From Myxococcales bacterium (GTDB lineage Bacteria > Myxococcota_A > Bradymonadia > Bradymonadales > Bradymonadaceae): a stretch of DNA of 64,000 nt. Positions 8,185-15,661 of this stretch are shown piece by piece. The notes below the pieces were generated by a model. It ran no database searches and had not been told where the DNA came from. It was given only the letters and a program-made list of their open reading frames with translations. Numbering within the stretch: the first letter of the stretch is position 1; each line of letters starts with the position of its first letter. Position numbers and translations under genes: made by a program. The stretch covers positions 1 through 64,000 of the forward strand of contig SKON01000154.1 of assembly GCA_007120035.1 (NCBI GenBank). Direction: 5' to 3'.

Positions 8185-8856
8185 ATGACCCGCCGCACTC
8201 TCCTGTCTGTCTTCACCCTCTCCCTGATCTTCTTCCTCGACCTCTCCACGGTCCACGCCGACGAATGGGAGGTCATCGACGAGTCCGATGGGGTCCGGGT
8301 CTCCCGGATGGAGGTCAGCGGATCCCCCATGATGGCCTTCCGGGGTGAGATGGTCGCCGACCTCCACATCAGCCGAATCATGGCGGTCTTCCTCGACGCC
8401 GATGAGCGAGAAAACTGGGTCGACCGATACCACTCCCACGGGACCCTGGAGCGGGTGGAGCGCCCCGAAGACGACGAAATGTGGGAGTTGTACTGGATGC
8501 GCTTCTCCCTGCCGCCGGGGATCTCCGACCGGGACTACGTCCTCCGCACCGACCTCGAGGTCGACGTCGACGGCAAAGTCGTCACCGCTCGGATCCGCTC
8601 CGTGGAGGACCGCCGTCGGCCCGAAAATAACTGCTGTGTCCGGGCCGTCACCCAGACCTACTATCGGTTCACCGCCGTCCCTGGCCAGAACCGCACCCGA
8701 TTGGTGGTCGAGGTCCACACCGATCCCCGGGGCCGCCTTCCGGCGATGCTCATCAACCGCATCCAGCGCGGATGGCCCGCGGGAACTCTCCAGAGCCTGG
8801 TCTCCCGCGCTCAACATCGATCCATCACCCCTCGCCAGGAGTTCGTCGACTGGTAA
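8185..8856 (+). CDS. Exported START-domain protein
   Basis: 223 residues beginning at an ATG that yields a signal peptide (hydrophobic residues ~6-20 ending 'TVHA'). The mature part shows START-domain features: 'WEVIDESDGVRVSRMEV', 'FRGEMV', 'ERENWVDRY', 'YWMRFSLPPGISDRDYV', and a terminal 'G.LPAMLINR.QRGWPAGTL' helix. This matches bacterial START proteins that hold a lipid in a helix-grip cavity, here in the periplasm. The first-gene position opposite the SRPBCC gene is notable. No enzyme motif. The two Cys at 'NNCCV' may form a disulphide. Confidence 0.85.
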   Translation: MTRRTLLSVFTLSLIFFLDLSTVHADEWEVIDESDGVRVSRMEVSGSPMMAFRGEMVADLHISRIMAVFLDADERENWVDRYHSHGTLERVERPEDDEMWELYWMRFSLPPGISDRDYVLRTDLEVDVDGKVVTARIRSVEDRRRPENNCCVRAVTQTYYRFTAVPGQNRTRLVVEVHTDPRGRLPAMLINRIQRGWPAGTLQSLVSRAQHRSITPRQEFVDW

Positions 8857-8960
8857 GTCACTTTAGATCCTTTCTGCGATCCCTTCGTCCACACCTTCAA
8901 CGGGGCTCCTCAAACCTTGGGAGCCATCAGTGGTACGAACCCTCACCGAAAGGATCGCAG

Positions 8961-10526
8961 ATGAACACCCGGTATACACAAAAGCAGTCCCCCCTCCGCA
9001 TGACCACCCTGGCCCTCGTGGCGCTGGGGATCACCGTGGCCGGTTGCGAGATCGTCCAGGAAGCCTCCCAGGAGGTCCACCACGTCCGGATCACCGCCCA
9101 CGGAGATCAGGCCGCTCCCATCCCGGGCCACTACCGGTCGCCCATCGAAGCCGAAGCCGAGGACTCTAACGAGTATTTCGACCACGGCGAAAACGACCGA
9201 ATCAGCACCGCCCTGGAGCGGGTCTCCACCTTCTCCGTGGACGTCAACAACGCCTCCTACACCATGGCCCGCAGCGCTCTGAACGCCGGCCGCCTCCCCG
9301 ACCCGGCCAGCGTCCGCGCCGAGGAGTTCATCAACTTCTTCACCTACGACTACCCCGCCCCAACGGACGGCCCCTTCTCCATTCATACCGAGGTGGCCCC
9401 CAGCTACTTCGGCTCCCACGACGACGTCGAACGCCACCTCATGAAGATCGGCATGCAGGCCCGTGAGGTCGCCATCGACGACATGCAGCACAACAACTTA
9501 GTCTTCCTCATCGACGTCTCCGGATCCATGCGCCCCGAGGTCCGGCTCCCCCTGGCCAAGCGGGCCCTTCACATCCTCCTGGAGAACCTCCGCCCCACGG
9601 ACACCGTCGCCATCCAGACCTACGCCAGCGGCACTGAGACCCTGCTCGAGCCCACCCCGGTCAGCGACTTCCACACCATCGACCAGGCCATCCAGAGCCT
9701 CGTCGCCGAAGGCGGCACCTTCGGTGAGGGTGGGATCCGGGCCGCCTACGACATGGCCGAGCGAGCCTTCGTAGAGGGAGGAAACAACCGGGTGATCATC
9801 CTGACTGACGGCGACTTCAACGTCGGCAAACGGGGCGACGATATCGTCGAGATCGTCAAGGGCTTCCGCGAGCGCGAGATCGCCCTGACCTCCGTGGGCT
9901 TCGGCCACGGCAATCACCAGGACCACACCATGGAGCGCCTGGCCCGCGAAGGAAACGGCAACTACTTCTACATCGACACCATCGAGGAAGCGCAGCGCAT
10001 CTTCGGCACCGACCTCCCCTCCACCCTCGAGATCATCGCCTCCGACGTCCGCGTCCAGGTCGAGTTCAACGACGACGCCGTCAAGAGCTACCGCCTCATC
10101 GGCTACGAGAAGCGGGTCCTCGACAACGAGGCCTTCGAGGATGAGTCCACCAACGCCGCCGAGGTCGGGCCCGGACACAATATCACCGCCTTCTACGAGG
10201 TGGAGCTCCACGACGGCGCCGTCGACCTCCACGAGTCCCTGGCTCAGATCCGGATTCGTTACAAAGAGGAGCTCCTGGGCCACAGCCTGGAGGTCGTCGA
10301 ATCCGTCCACACCGAGGACATTCACCGCGACTTCGACCACGCCTCCTCCCAGTTCCGGTTCGCCGCGGCCGTCGCCGAGTTCGCCTCGGCCCTGCGTCAC
10401 AGCGAACACGTCCAGGGAGCTCGATTCGAGGAGATCCATCGTGTCGCCTCCGATGCCCGTCTCCCCCACGAGTCGGCCCGGCAATTCTTGGAGCTGGTGA
10501 CCATCGCCAACGACCTCTGGGAGTAA
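8961..10526 (+). CDS. von Willebrand factor A domain lipoprotein (YfbK-like)
   Basis: 521 residues; the start is chosen at the ATG after AAAGGATCGCAG. Lipobox 'TVAGC' near residue 29. Then comes the 'vWF_A' N-terminal region ('TFSVDVNNASYTMARSALNAGRLPDPASVR.EEFINFF.Y.YP'), a VWA domain with an intact MIDAS DVSGSM, 'TDGDFN' and T in loop 2, and a DUF3520-like C-terminal region. This is the order of the YfbK/'von Willebrand factor type A' family. The domain binds partner proteins through a metal ion, so the protein probably serves an envelope adhesion or assembly role. A strong terminator follows, so it is probably transcribed alone. Confidence 0.92.
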   Translation: MNTRYTQKQSPLRMTTLALVALGITVAGCEIVQEASQEVHHVRITAHGDQAAPIPGHYRSPIEAEAEDSNEYFDHGENDRISTALERVSTFSVDVNNASYTMARSALNAGRLPDPASVRAEEFINFFTYDYPAPTDGPFSIHTEVAPSYFGSHDDVERHLMKIGMQAREVAIDDMQHNNLVFLIDVSGSMRPEVRLPLAKRALHILLENLRPTDTVAIQTYASGTETLLEPTPVSDFHTIDQAIQSLVAEGGTFGEGGIRAAYDMAERAFVEGGNNRVIILTDGDFNVGKRGDDIVEIVKGFREREIALTSVGFGHGNHQDHTMERLAREGNGNYFYIDTIEEAQRIFGTDLPSTLEIIASDVRVQVEFNDDAVKSYRLIGYEKRVLDNEAFEDESTNAAEVGPGHNITAFYEVELHDGAVDLHESLAQIRIRYKEELLGHSLEVVESVHTEDIHRDFDHASSQFRFAAAVAEFASALRHSEHVQGARFEEIHRVASDARLPHESARQFLELVTIANDLWE

Positions 10527-10565
10527 CTCCTCAACCCCATCTGAGGCTTAGCTAGCAACGAATTA

Positions 10566-10598
10566 CGGGAGCGCCGACCTGGCGCTCCCGTTTTTTTT
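10566..10598 (+). terminator. Intrinsic terminator after the VWA lipoprotein gene
   Basis: A perfect 10-bp stem CGGGAGCGCC / GGCGCTCCCG with a 5-base loop is followed at once by eight T. It ends transcription of the VWA gene and separates it from the sigma-factor unit. Confidence 0.95.
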
Positions 10599-10696
10599 CA
10601 AAAAAATTAGTGACACTTTTCCTCTCCTCCGGTGACTCACCCTACGTAGGCCCCATTCGAATCCTCCCATCACGGGAAATGAAAAAAGGAGTTGCC

Positions 10697-11266
10697 ATGT
10701 TTGCCTTCGCCAAGAAAGGACCCTTCGCCCTCATCGCCCTCGTGGCCCTCACGCTCTCGATGGCCTTCGCGTCGCAAGCCGTCGCTGACACCGGTGACCT
10801 CCCGGGGTTCACGGACCTGGAAGAGGAAGTCCTGAGCCTCGAAGAGATGCGCCGGTACGACGCCACCGGCGTGACCCGGGTGCTCGTCGACGACGAGGCC
10901 GTCGTCCGGGTCATGGTCTCCCGGGACGGGAAGATCATCTTCCTCCACGCCCTGGGATCGGGGACCACTGAAGTGGAAGTCTTCTTTGGAGAAGACGAAA
11001 GCCGGGTGTTCACGGTGGAAGTCGAAGGCGATCTAAAGTACCTCATGGGGGATGTTCGGCTCTCTCCTGGCGAGGTCCAGACCTTCGGAGCCCGAGGCAT
11101 TCAGCGGGTCCACGTCAACGACGACACCATCGCCGGCGTCTCGGTCTCCGATGACAACCTCGAGCTCCGTATTCAGGGCCGCGCCGCTGGCGAGACCATG
11201 ATCCACTTCTACGAAAGGGGCACCGACGCCCCCACGAGCTTCCGGATCATCGTCTCCGAAGAGTGA
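10697..11266 (+). CDS. Exported protein with two pilus-assembly N-domain-like repeats
   Basis: 189 residues from the ATG that follows AAAAGGAGTTGCC. Signal peptide (basic 'KK', hydrophobic core, cleavage after 'SQAVA'). The mature chain contains two ~65-residue units of the type seen at the N-terminus of CpaC/RcpA secretins (T2SS-T3SS_pil_N family): 'GVTRVLVDDEAVVRVMVSRDG..IF..ALGSGTTEVEVFF' and 'GIQRVHVNDDTIAGVSVSDDN.L.I.GRAAGETMIHFY'. No secretin ring domain follows. The same two-unit module occurs in the membrane regulator encoded two genes downstream, so this may be its periplasmic partner or ligand (inference). Confidence 0.85.
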   Translation: MFAFAKKGPFALIALVALTLSMAFASQAVADTGDLPGFTDLEEEVLSLEEMRRYDATGVTRVLVDDEAVVRVMVSRDGKIIFLHALGSGTTEVEVFFGEDESRVFTVEVEGDLKYLMGDVRLSPGEVQTFGARGIQRVHVNDDTIAGVSVSDDNLELRIQGRAAGETMIHFYERGTDAPTSFRIIVSEE

Positions 11267-11276
11267 GCCATCCTCC

Positions 11277-11305
11277 CGAGAGCGCCCCGACATGGGGCGC
11301 TCTCG
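11277..11305 (+). promoter_or_regulatory. Perfect 12-bp hairpin between the pilus-N gene and the sigma gene
   Basis: CGAGAGCGCCCC / GGGGCGCTCTCG with a 5-base loop (GACAT), 10 bases after the stop of the exported gene and 19 bases before the ATG of the sigma factor. No T-run follows, so it is not a classical terminator. It may be an attenuator, an mRNA-processing or stability element that sets a high ratio of exported protein to sigma factor, or a dyad operator. Confidence 0.7.
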
Positions 11306-11324
11306 CCACTGGCCTGAGGCAGGC

Positions 11325-11801
11325 ATGACCGTCTCCATCGAAGACTACTACCGGCAGTTCGCGCCCATGGTGCACCGCCGCTGCAAAGCCCTCCTCGGCG
11401 ATGACGAGGAGGCTTTGGACGCCATGCAGGAGGTCTTCGTGAAGCTCCTCAGCGTCGACGAGGAGATCCGGTCCCCGTCGAGCTTCCTCTACCTCATGGC
11501 CACCCGTCACTGCCTGAACCGAATCCGCTCCCGCTCCCGCCGCCCCGAGGACGCCGCCGGTCAGCTCCTCTATGAGATCGCTCATATCGGCGACAGCTCC
11601 AGCCGCAGCCAGGCCCGATTCCTCCTGGCCAGGCTCTTCGGACAGAACCCTGAGTCTTCCCGGGTCATCGCCACCCTGCACTACCTCGATGGCCTGACCC
11701 TGCAGGAGGTCGCCGATGAAGTCGGCCTCTCCGTCTCTGGCGTCCGTCGTCGCCTCCGGGTCCTCCGAAAGGAACTCCAGCAATTTGAGGTCCAGCCATG
11801 A
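11325..11801 (+). CDS. ECF-type RNA polymerase sigma factor
   Basis: 158 residues from the ATG after CTGAGGCAGGC. Region 2 is visible as 'YYRQFAPMVHRRCKALLGDDEEALDAMQEVFVKL' and region 4 as 'ATLHYLDGLTLQEVADEVGLSVSGVRRRL', the two-domain ECF architecture without regions 1 and 3. It directs RNA polymerase to a small regulon. Its stop overlaps the ATG of the next gene by 4 bases (ATGA), the usual coupling of an ECF sigma factor to its anti-sigma factor. The exported pilus-N-domain gene lies upstream. No promoter of its own recognised. Confidence 0.93.
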   Translation: MTVSIEDYYRQFAPMVHRRCKALLGDDEEALDAMQEVFVKLLSVDEEIRSPSSFLYLMATRHCLNRIRSRSRRPEDAAGQLLYEIAHIGDSSSRSQARFLLARLFGQNPESSRVIATLHYLDGLTLQEVADEVGLSVSGVRRRLRVLRKELQQFEVQP

Positions 11802-12997
11802 CCACCGAACGAGTTCCTCAGCGCCTCCTGGAGCGCCTCGCCGCCGGCGCCCTCGACGAAGAGACCTCGGCGCGCCTGATGGCCCGCCTCGAAGAAGAGC
11901 CCGGGGGCATCGAGCGCCTGGAAGCCCTGATCGAAGAGAACGAGGCCTTCTTACAAGCTCATCCCCCGGAGACCTACGTCCCCATGATCCTGGCCCGCCA
12001 CGAACAGGAGTCCCCAGCTCACGCCCGGGAGAACCCTCAGGTCCGGCCCTCCCTGTCGATCCCACGTCTGATCCCCCTGGCCGCCGCCGCGATCCTGTTG
12101 GTGCTCGTCGCGATCTTCTTTTTCCGCTCCGAACCCACCCCGGAGCTCGGCGAACCACCACCAGAGGCCATCGCCGTCACCCCTGATGACGACGACACCA
12201 CAGCCCCGGCGGCCCCCTCCCCGGACCCCACGGACGAGCCCGCCGACCCCGACGAGCCCCCCGACGGCCCTCGGTCGTTACGCGCCACCACCCACGAGGT
12301 GATCGCCATTGGCGAGTCCCGGCAGTTCGGCGTCGACGGCGTCACCCGGGTGGTCGTCGAAGACGAGGAGCTCCTCACCGTCGGGGTCCTCCCCGACCAG
12401 GGCACCCTCATCTTCTCGGCACGGGCCGAGGGGCAGACCACTGTCGAAGTCTTCTTCGGCGACGACGAGGCCCACGTCGTTCAGGTCCGCATCGCCGCCG
12501 ACTTCGAGGGCATCTACGAGCCCCATGACGTGGCGTTAGAGATCGGCGACACCAGCGACCTCCACGTGCAGGGCATCATCCGGGTCAACATCGACAACGA
12601 TCTGATCGTCGCCGTGGAGATGGACCCCGACGACAACCGGCTCCTCATCGCCCGGGCCCGCTCCGCCGGCACCACCCTGGTCCACCTCCACTCCCGTGAC
12701 CAGCCCCGCCCCATCACGTTTCGATTCCACGTCGCCGACCCTCTCCCGGACTCCGCCACCGATCCCCTCCTCGCCACCCATCGCGAAGAGCTCTCCGCCT
12801 GCGCTCCCGACGAGTCCGGCTCCGCGCAGGTCGCGGCCTTCGTAGCCCCGGACGGTGTAGTGCTGACCGCTTTCGCCGAGGAGTACTCCCTGTCGCGGGA
12901 CGCCGCCGATTGCCTCGTGGAGCGGGTCTCATCCTGGACCTTCCCGGCCCATGACCTGGGCGACCAGGCCCAGGCCCGGCTCCTAATCGACCTCTAG
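11798..12997 (+). CDS. Probable anti-sigma membrane protein with periplasmic pilus-N domains and a TonB/AgmX-like C-terminus
   Basis: 399 residues. Residues 1-75 are helical and cytoplasmic ('VPQRLLERLAAGALDEETSARLMARLEEEP', reminiscent of the cytoplasmic start of myxobacterial ActD-like and anti-sigma proteins). A TM helix spans ~93-112 and a Pro/Asp-rich linker ~115-160. Two pilus-N-like units (~165-305) are closely related to those in the exported protein upstream ('GVTRVVVEDEE..', 'VEVFFGDDE' versus 'VEVFFGEDE'). The tail (~315-399) has 'SGSAQVAAFVAPDGVV' and a C.V.....W.FP pattern like AgmX/TonB C-terminal domains. The 4-base overlap with the sigma gene argues for an anti-sigma role (inference). 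No zinc-binding HxxxCxxC motif is present. Confidence 0.85.
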   Translation: MTTERVPQRLLERLAAGALDEETSARLMARLEEEPGGIERLEALIEENEAFLQAHPPETYVPMILARHEQESPAHARENPQVRPSLSIPRLIPLAAAAILLVLVAIFFFRSEPTPELGEPPPEAIAVTPDDDDTTAPAAPSPDPTDEPADPDEPPDGPRSLRATTHEVIAIGESRQFGVDGVTRVVVEDEELLTVGVLPDQGTLIFSARAEGQTTVEVFFGDDEAHVVQVRIAADFEGIYEPHDVALEIGDTSDLHVQGIIRVNIDNDLIVAVEMDPDDNRLLIARARSAGTTLVHLHSRDQPRPITFRFHVADPLPDSATDPLLATHREELSACAPDESGSAQVAAFVAPDGVVLTAFAEEYSLSRDAADCLVERVSSWTFPAHDLGDQAQARLLIDL

Positions 12998-15001
12998 CTC
13001 TGGCTCTTTCGTCGCCGCCTTCACCACCCCCACGGGGACAAACGGAGGCAGCGGCACGTCCAGCACCTCGCAGATCGCCCTCAGGATCTCCGCCTCGGCC
13101 AGGACCACCTCGTCGTCGGCCATGATCGTCGCCGCGCAGGCCTCCACCAGAGACCGCTTGATCGCCGGAGACGACAAGGAGAATCGCTCCAACGCGTCTC
13201 CCACCTGATCGAAGGTCCACCGATCTCTGGGCAAGTACTCCACCTGATCCACCACCGGGGGCAACGCCATCTTTCCGACCCGAAAGGCTTCTTTGGCCCC
13301 GTCCTCGGCGTCGGCGCCCAGATAAGCCACGGTGGACAACACCTTCTGAAGGTCCGGCTGCATCCCCCCGAAGGAGTGATACTGCGCCGCCCGACCGCCC
13401 TCTTTGTTGAAGGCCCGCCGCAACCGATGAACCACCACCTGCTCCAGGAGAAACTCCCGAAAGTCCACCTCCCCGTCGATGTGGATCAGCTCCTCACAGA
13501 CCGCCACGAACTCGTCGAACTGCTCACGGTTCATTCGCCGCAACACGGGCACCAAGAGATCCAGCAACGGGAGCCGCAGCTCGTCATCGAGTCTCCGCAC
13601 CGCCGGCCACAGCTTCTGGGCTTCCCGAGCCACCTCGGGGGCGGCCTTCTCCGTGATGATCGCCGCCTGCTTTTTGCGCTGCTCTTTCTCCTCGTGGAGG
13701 AGCAGCAGATAGGTGGTCGCCACCGATCCCGACAGGCTCGAGCGGGCCTCCGAGATGGGCTCCGGGATCCTCTCCAGGAGGGTCGCGCAGAAGAGAAGAC
13801 CCGCCGCAGAGGCCTGACCGATGGAGGACATCACGTCCGCCACGCCTTGCTCACCAGGGCCTGGATACATGTCCAGCAGAGGGTCTCGTACCTTGATCTC
13901 CTCGGCAGCCGACGCCTCCAGCACCAGGAACCCCATGTCGGGATTGAACGACGGGTCCACCGCCATCACCCGTTCCTCCAATGCCGGGTGGGTCAACCAG
14001 CTCGACGACGCCTCTCCGAAGCACATATGGCTGACCTCCTCGGCCCCGGCGCCCCGGAGGGCCGATCCGTGCTCGTACCCCCCGATCTTCTGCAGCGCTC
14101 GACCCAGGGCTTCCGGATTTCGAGTGAACTGAATCGCCGACGCGTCGGCCAGAAACTCTCGCTGTCTTGAAATCCCGGCCTTGATCAGCCGGCTCCCGAT
14201 CACCCCGGCGAACCCCGTAATAGCCAACGCCAGCCCGGGCACCCACATCAGGAAAGCGACTCCACTCCCCACTTCCTCCCGGGCCGTTCGCTGCAGGCTT
14301 CCCACGTGTTCACCGGAGGCCTCCATCAAGGTCCTCCCCACCAGAAAGATGCTCATCACCCCCGCCAGGAGCGCCAAAAGGCGGATGTTCAATCGCATGT
14401 CCCCGTTGAGGATATGGCTGAACTCATGGGCCACCACGGCCTGCAGCTCATCGCGACTTAGCTCCTTGAGCGCCCCCTCGGTCACGGCCACAGCGGCGTC
14501 GTTCATATCGTACCCCGCCGCGAACGCGTTGATCCCCGGCTGGTGCTTCAGCACATAGATCCGCGGCACCGGCACCCCCGACGCCAGGGCCATCTCCTCC
14601 ACCACGTTGACGTACCGCCGCACCCGGGGATCTTCGGCGGCCCCGTCCACCTCGATCCCACCGATCGCCTCGGCCACCGCCGGTCCTCCGCCGCGGAGGC
14701 TCCGAAACCGCAACAGGCTCCCCGTCGCTACCAGCGCCGCCGTCAGCACCACCGCTAACACAGCGACCTGGGGATGAAACTCCAGCGGTATCTCCTCGGA
14801 GAGTAAGGGTTCCACCAACAGGATCGGGCCCATGTACGAAAACATCCCCACCACATCCACCACCAGGAGCAGACCGACATAAGTCCCCACACAGAGGAAC
14901 AGGAACACCAGCCCAAAGAGCAGTGACAGCCGCACGGTCATCCGACGGGCGTAGTCCTGCCGGTCAAAGAAGTCCCCCGGCCCGGTTCGCGAAGCTCCCA
15001 T
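12983..15001 (-). CDS. M48-family metalloprotease with TerB-like C-terminal domain
   Basis: 672 residues. Two N-terminal TM helices (~20-45, ~75-95), then the peptidase domain with 'HEFSH' (HExxH), a TM pair, and the downstream Glu region 'ADASAIQFTRN' (the third zinc ligand E is replaced or displaced, which should be checked). The last ~170 residues contain 'VYLPRDRWTFDQV..', 'CAATIMADDEVVLAEAEILRAICEVLDVPLPPF', which resembles the TerB/tellurite-resistance helical domain. HtpX-like enzymes cleave damaged membrane proteins; the TerB-like extension is a known but less common partner. The ATG start overlaps the stop of the SnoaL-like gene (TGATG). It ends 15 bases inside the convergent regulator gene. 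Confidence 0.88.
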   Translation of the reverse strand: MGASRTGPGDFFDRQDYARRMTVRLSLLFGLVFLFLCVGTYVGLLLVVDVVGMFSYMGPILLVEPLLSEEIPLEFHPQVAVLAVVLTAALVATGSLLRFRSLRGGGPAVAEAIGGIEVDGAAEDPRVRRYVNVVEEMALASGVPVPRIYVLKHQPGINAFAAGYDMNDAAVAVTEGALKELSRDELQAVVAHEFSHILNGDMRLNIRLLALLAGVMSIFLVGRTLMEASGEHVGSLQRTAREEVGSGVAFLMWVPGLALAITGFAGVIGSRLIKAGISRQREFLADASAIQFTRNPEALGRALQKIGGYEHGSALRGAGAEEVSHMCFGEASSSWLTHPALEERVMAVDPSFNPDMGFLVLEASAAEEIKVRDPLLDMYPGPGEQGVADVMSSIGQASAAGLLFCATLLERIPEPISEARSSLSGSVATTYLLLLHEEKEQRKKQAAIITEKAAPEVAREAQKLWPAVRRLDDELRLPLLDLLVPVLRRMNREQFDEFVAVCEELIHIDGEVDFREFLLEQVVVHRLRRAFNKEGGRAAQYHSFGGMQPDLQKVLSTVAYLGADAEDGAKEAFRVGKMALPPVVDQVEYLPRDRWTFDQVGDALERFSLSSPAIKRSLVEACAATIMADDEVVLAEAEILRAICEVLDVPLPPFVPVGVVKAATKEPELEVD

Positions 15002-15477
15002 CACACTTCTCCCTGCTTCTCACGCCACTTCCGCAACGACCGCGCCGCCTGCGTCCGGACCTGACTCTTGACCATCGGCGTCCACCCCAGAAAGATCCCC
15101 ACCGGCCCGAGGGCCTGCCGCGACCACCGCCAGAAATCGAACCGATCTTCATGGTGGACGATCTTTCCGTCGCGGAACTCAAAGGTGGCCTCGATCACAT
15201 TATGAACCCGACGCTTTCCGGGCCCGAAGGAGTACACCGCCTCCCACCTGGCCTTCCCAGAGGAGTCGTCGGCCTTCACGACGGTGGCCTCCACCTTCAG
15301 GTCATCGCTGTTCTCCGTCAGCATCCGCCACATCGCCCCGGCGCCGGCCCCCTCGAGTTCGGGGAACACGGGATCGGAGAACCGGGCATCCTCCGCGTAA
15401 GCGCTGGCCATCGTCTGCCCGTCGCCGGCGTTGAGGGCCTCATAGAACCGTCGAATCAACTCTTCGTTGGGATGCAT
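15001..15477 (-). CDS. SnoaL-like / NTF2-fold protein
   Basis: 158 residues; ATG preceded by GAGGTGGCGAG. The opening 'NEELIRRFYEALNAGDGQTMASAYAEDARFSDPVFPELEG' and later 'EATFEFRDGKIVHHEDRFDFWRW' are the hallmark of nuclear transport factor 2-like SnoaL proteins. The conserved His/Asp region could bind a hydrophobic ligand or catalyse isomerisation or hydrolysis, but no specific reaction can be assigned. It is followed directly by the M48 protease gene with a 1-base overlap, so the two are cotranscribed. Confidence 0.88.
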   Translation of the reverse strand: MHPNEELIRRFYEALNAGDGQTMASAYAEDARFSDPVFPELEGAGAGAMWRMLTENSDDLKVEATVVKADDSSGKARWEAVYSFGPGKRRVHNVIEATFEFRDGKIVHHEDRFDFWRWSRQALGPVGIFLGWTPMVKSQVRTQAARSLRKWREKQGEV

Positions 15478-15661
15478 CTCGCCACCTCGTATCATCCTGG
15501 GGCCATAAGTACGCCCAAGTCTGCCTAAAGACGGCCATTCCGTCGAGTGCTCTACGTTGACAGATCGCTCCCGGTCCCCGATCGTCAACTTTCTGATTCC
15601 CCTGACCTCGGGTCCCCAGACCATAATGTGTTTTCTGGGGACATTCCCATGGAGGCCACCC

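Noticed and set aside
8905-8926. GGCTCC / GGAGCC hairpin before the VWA gene as a terminator
   Set aside because: Only a 6-bp stem with a 10-base loop and no T-run.
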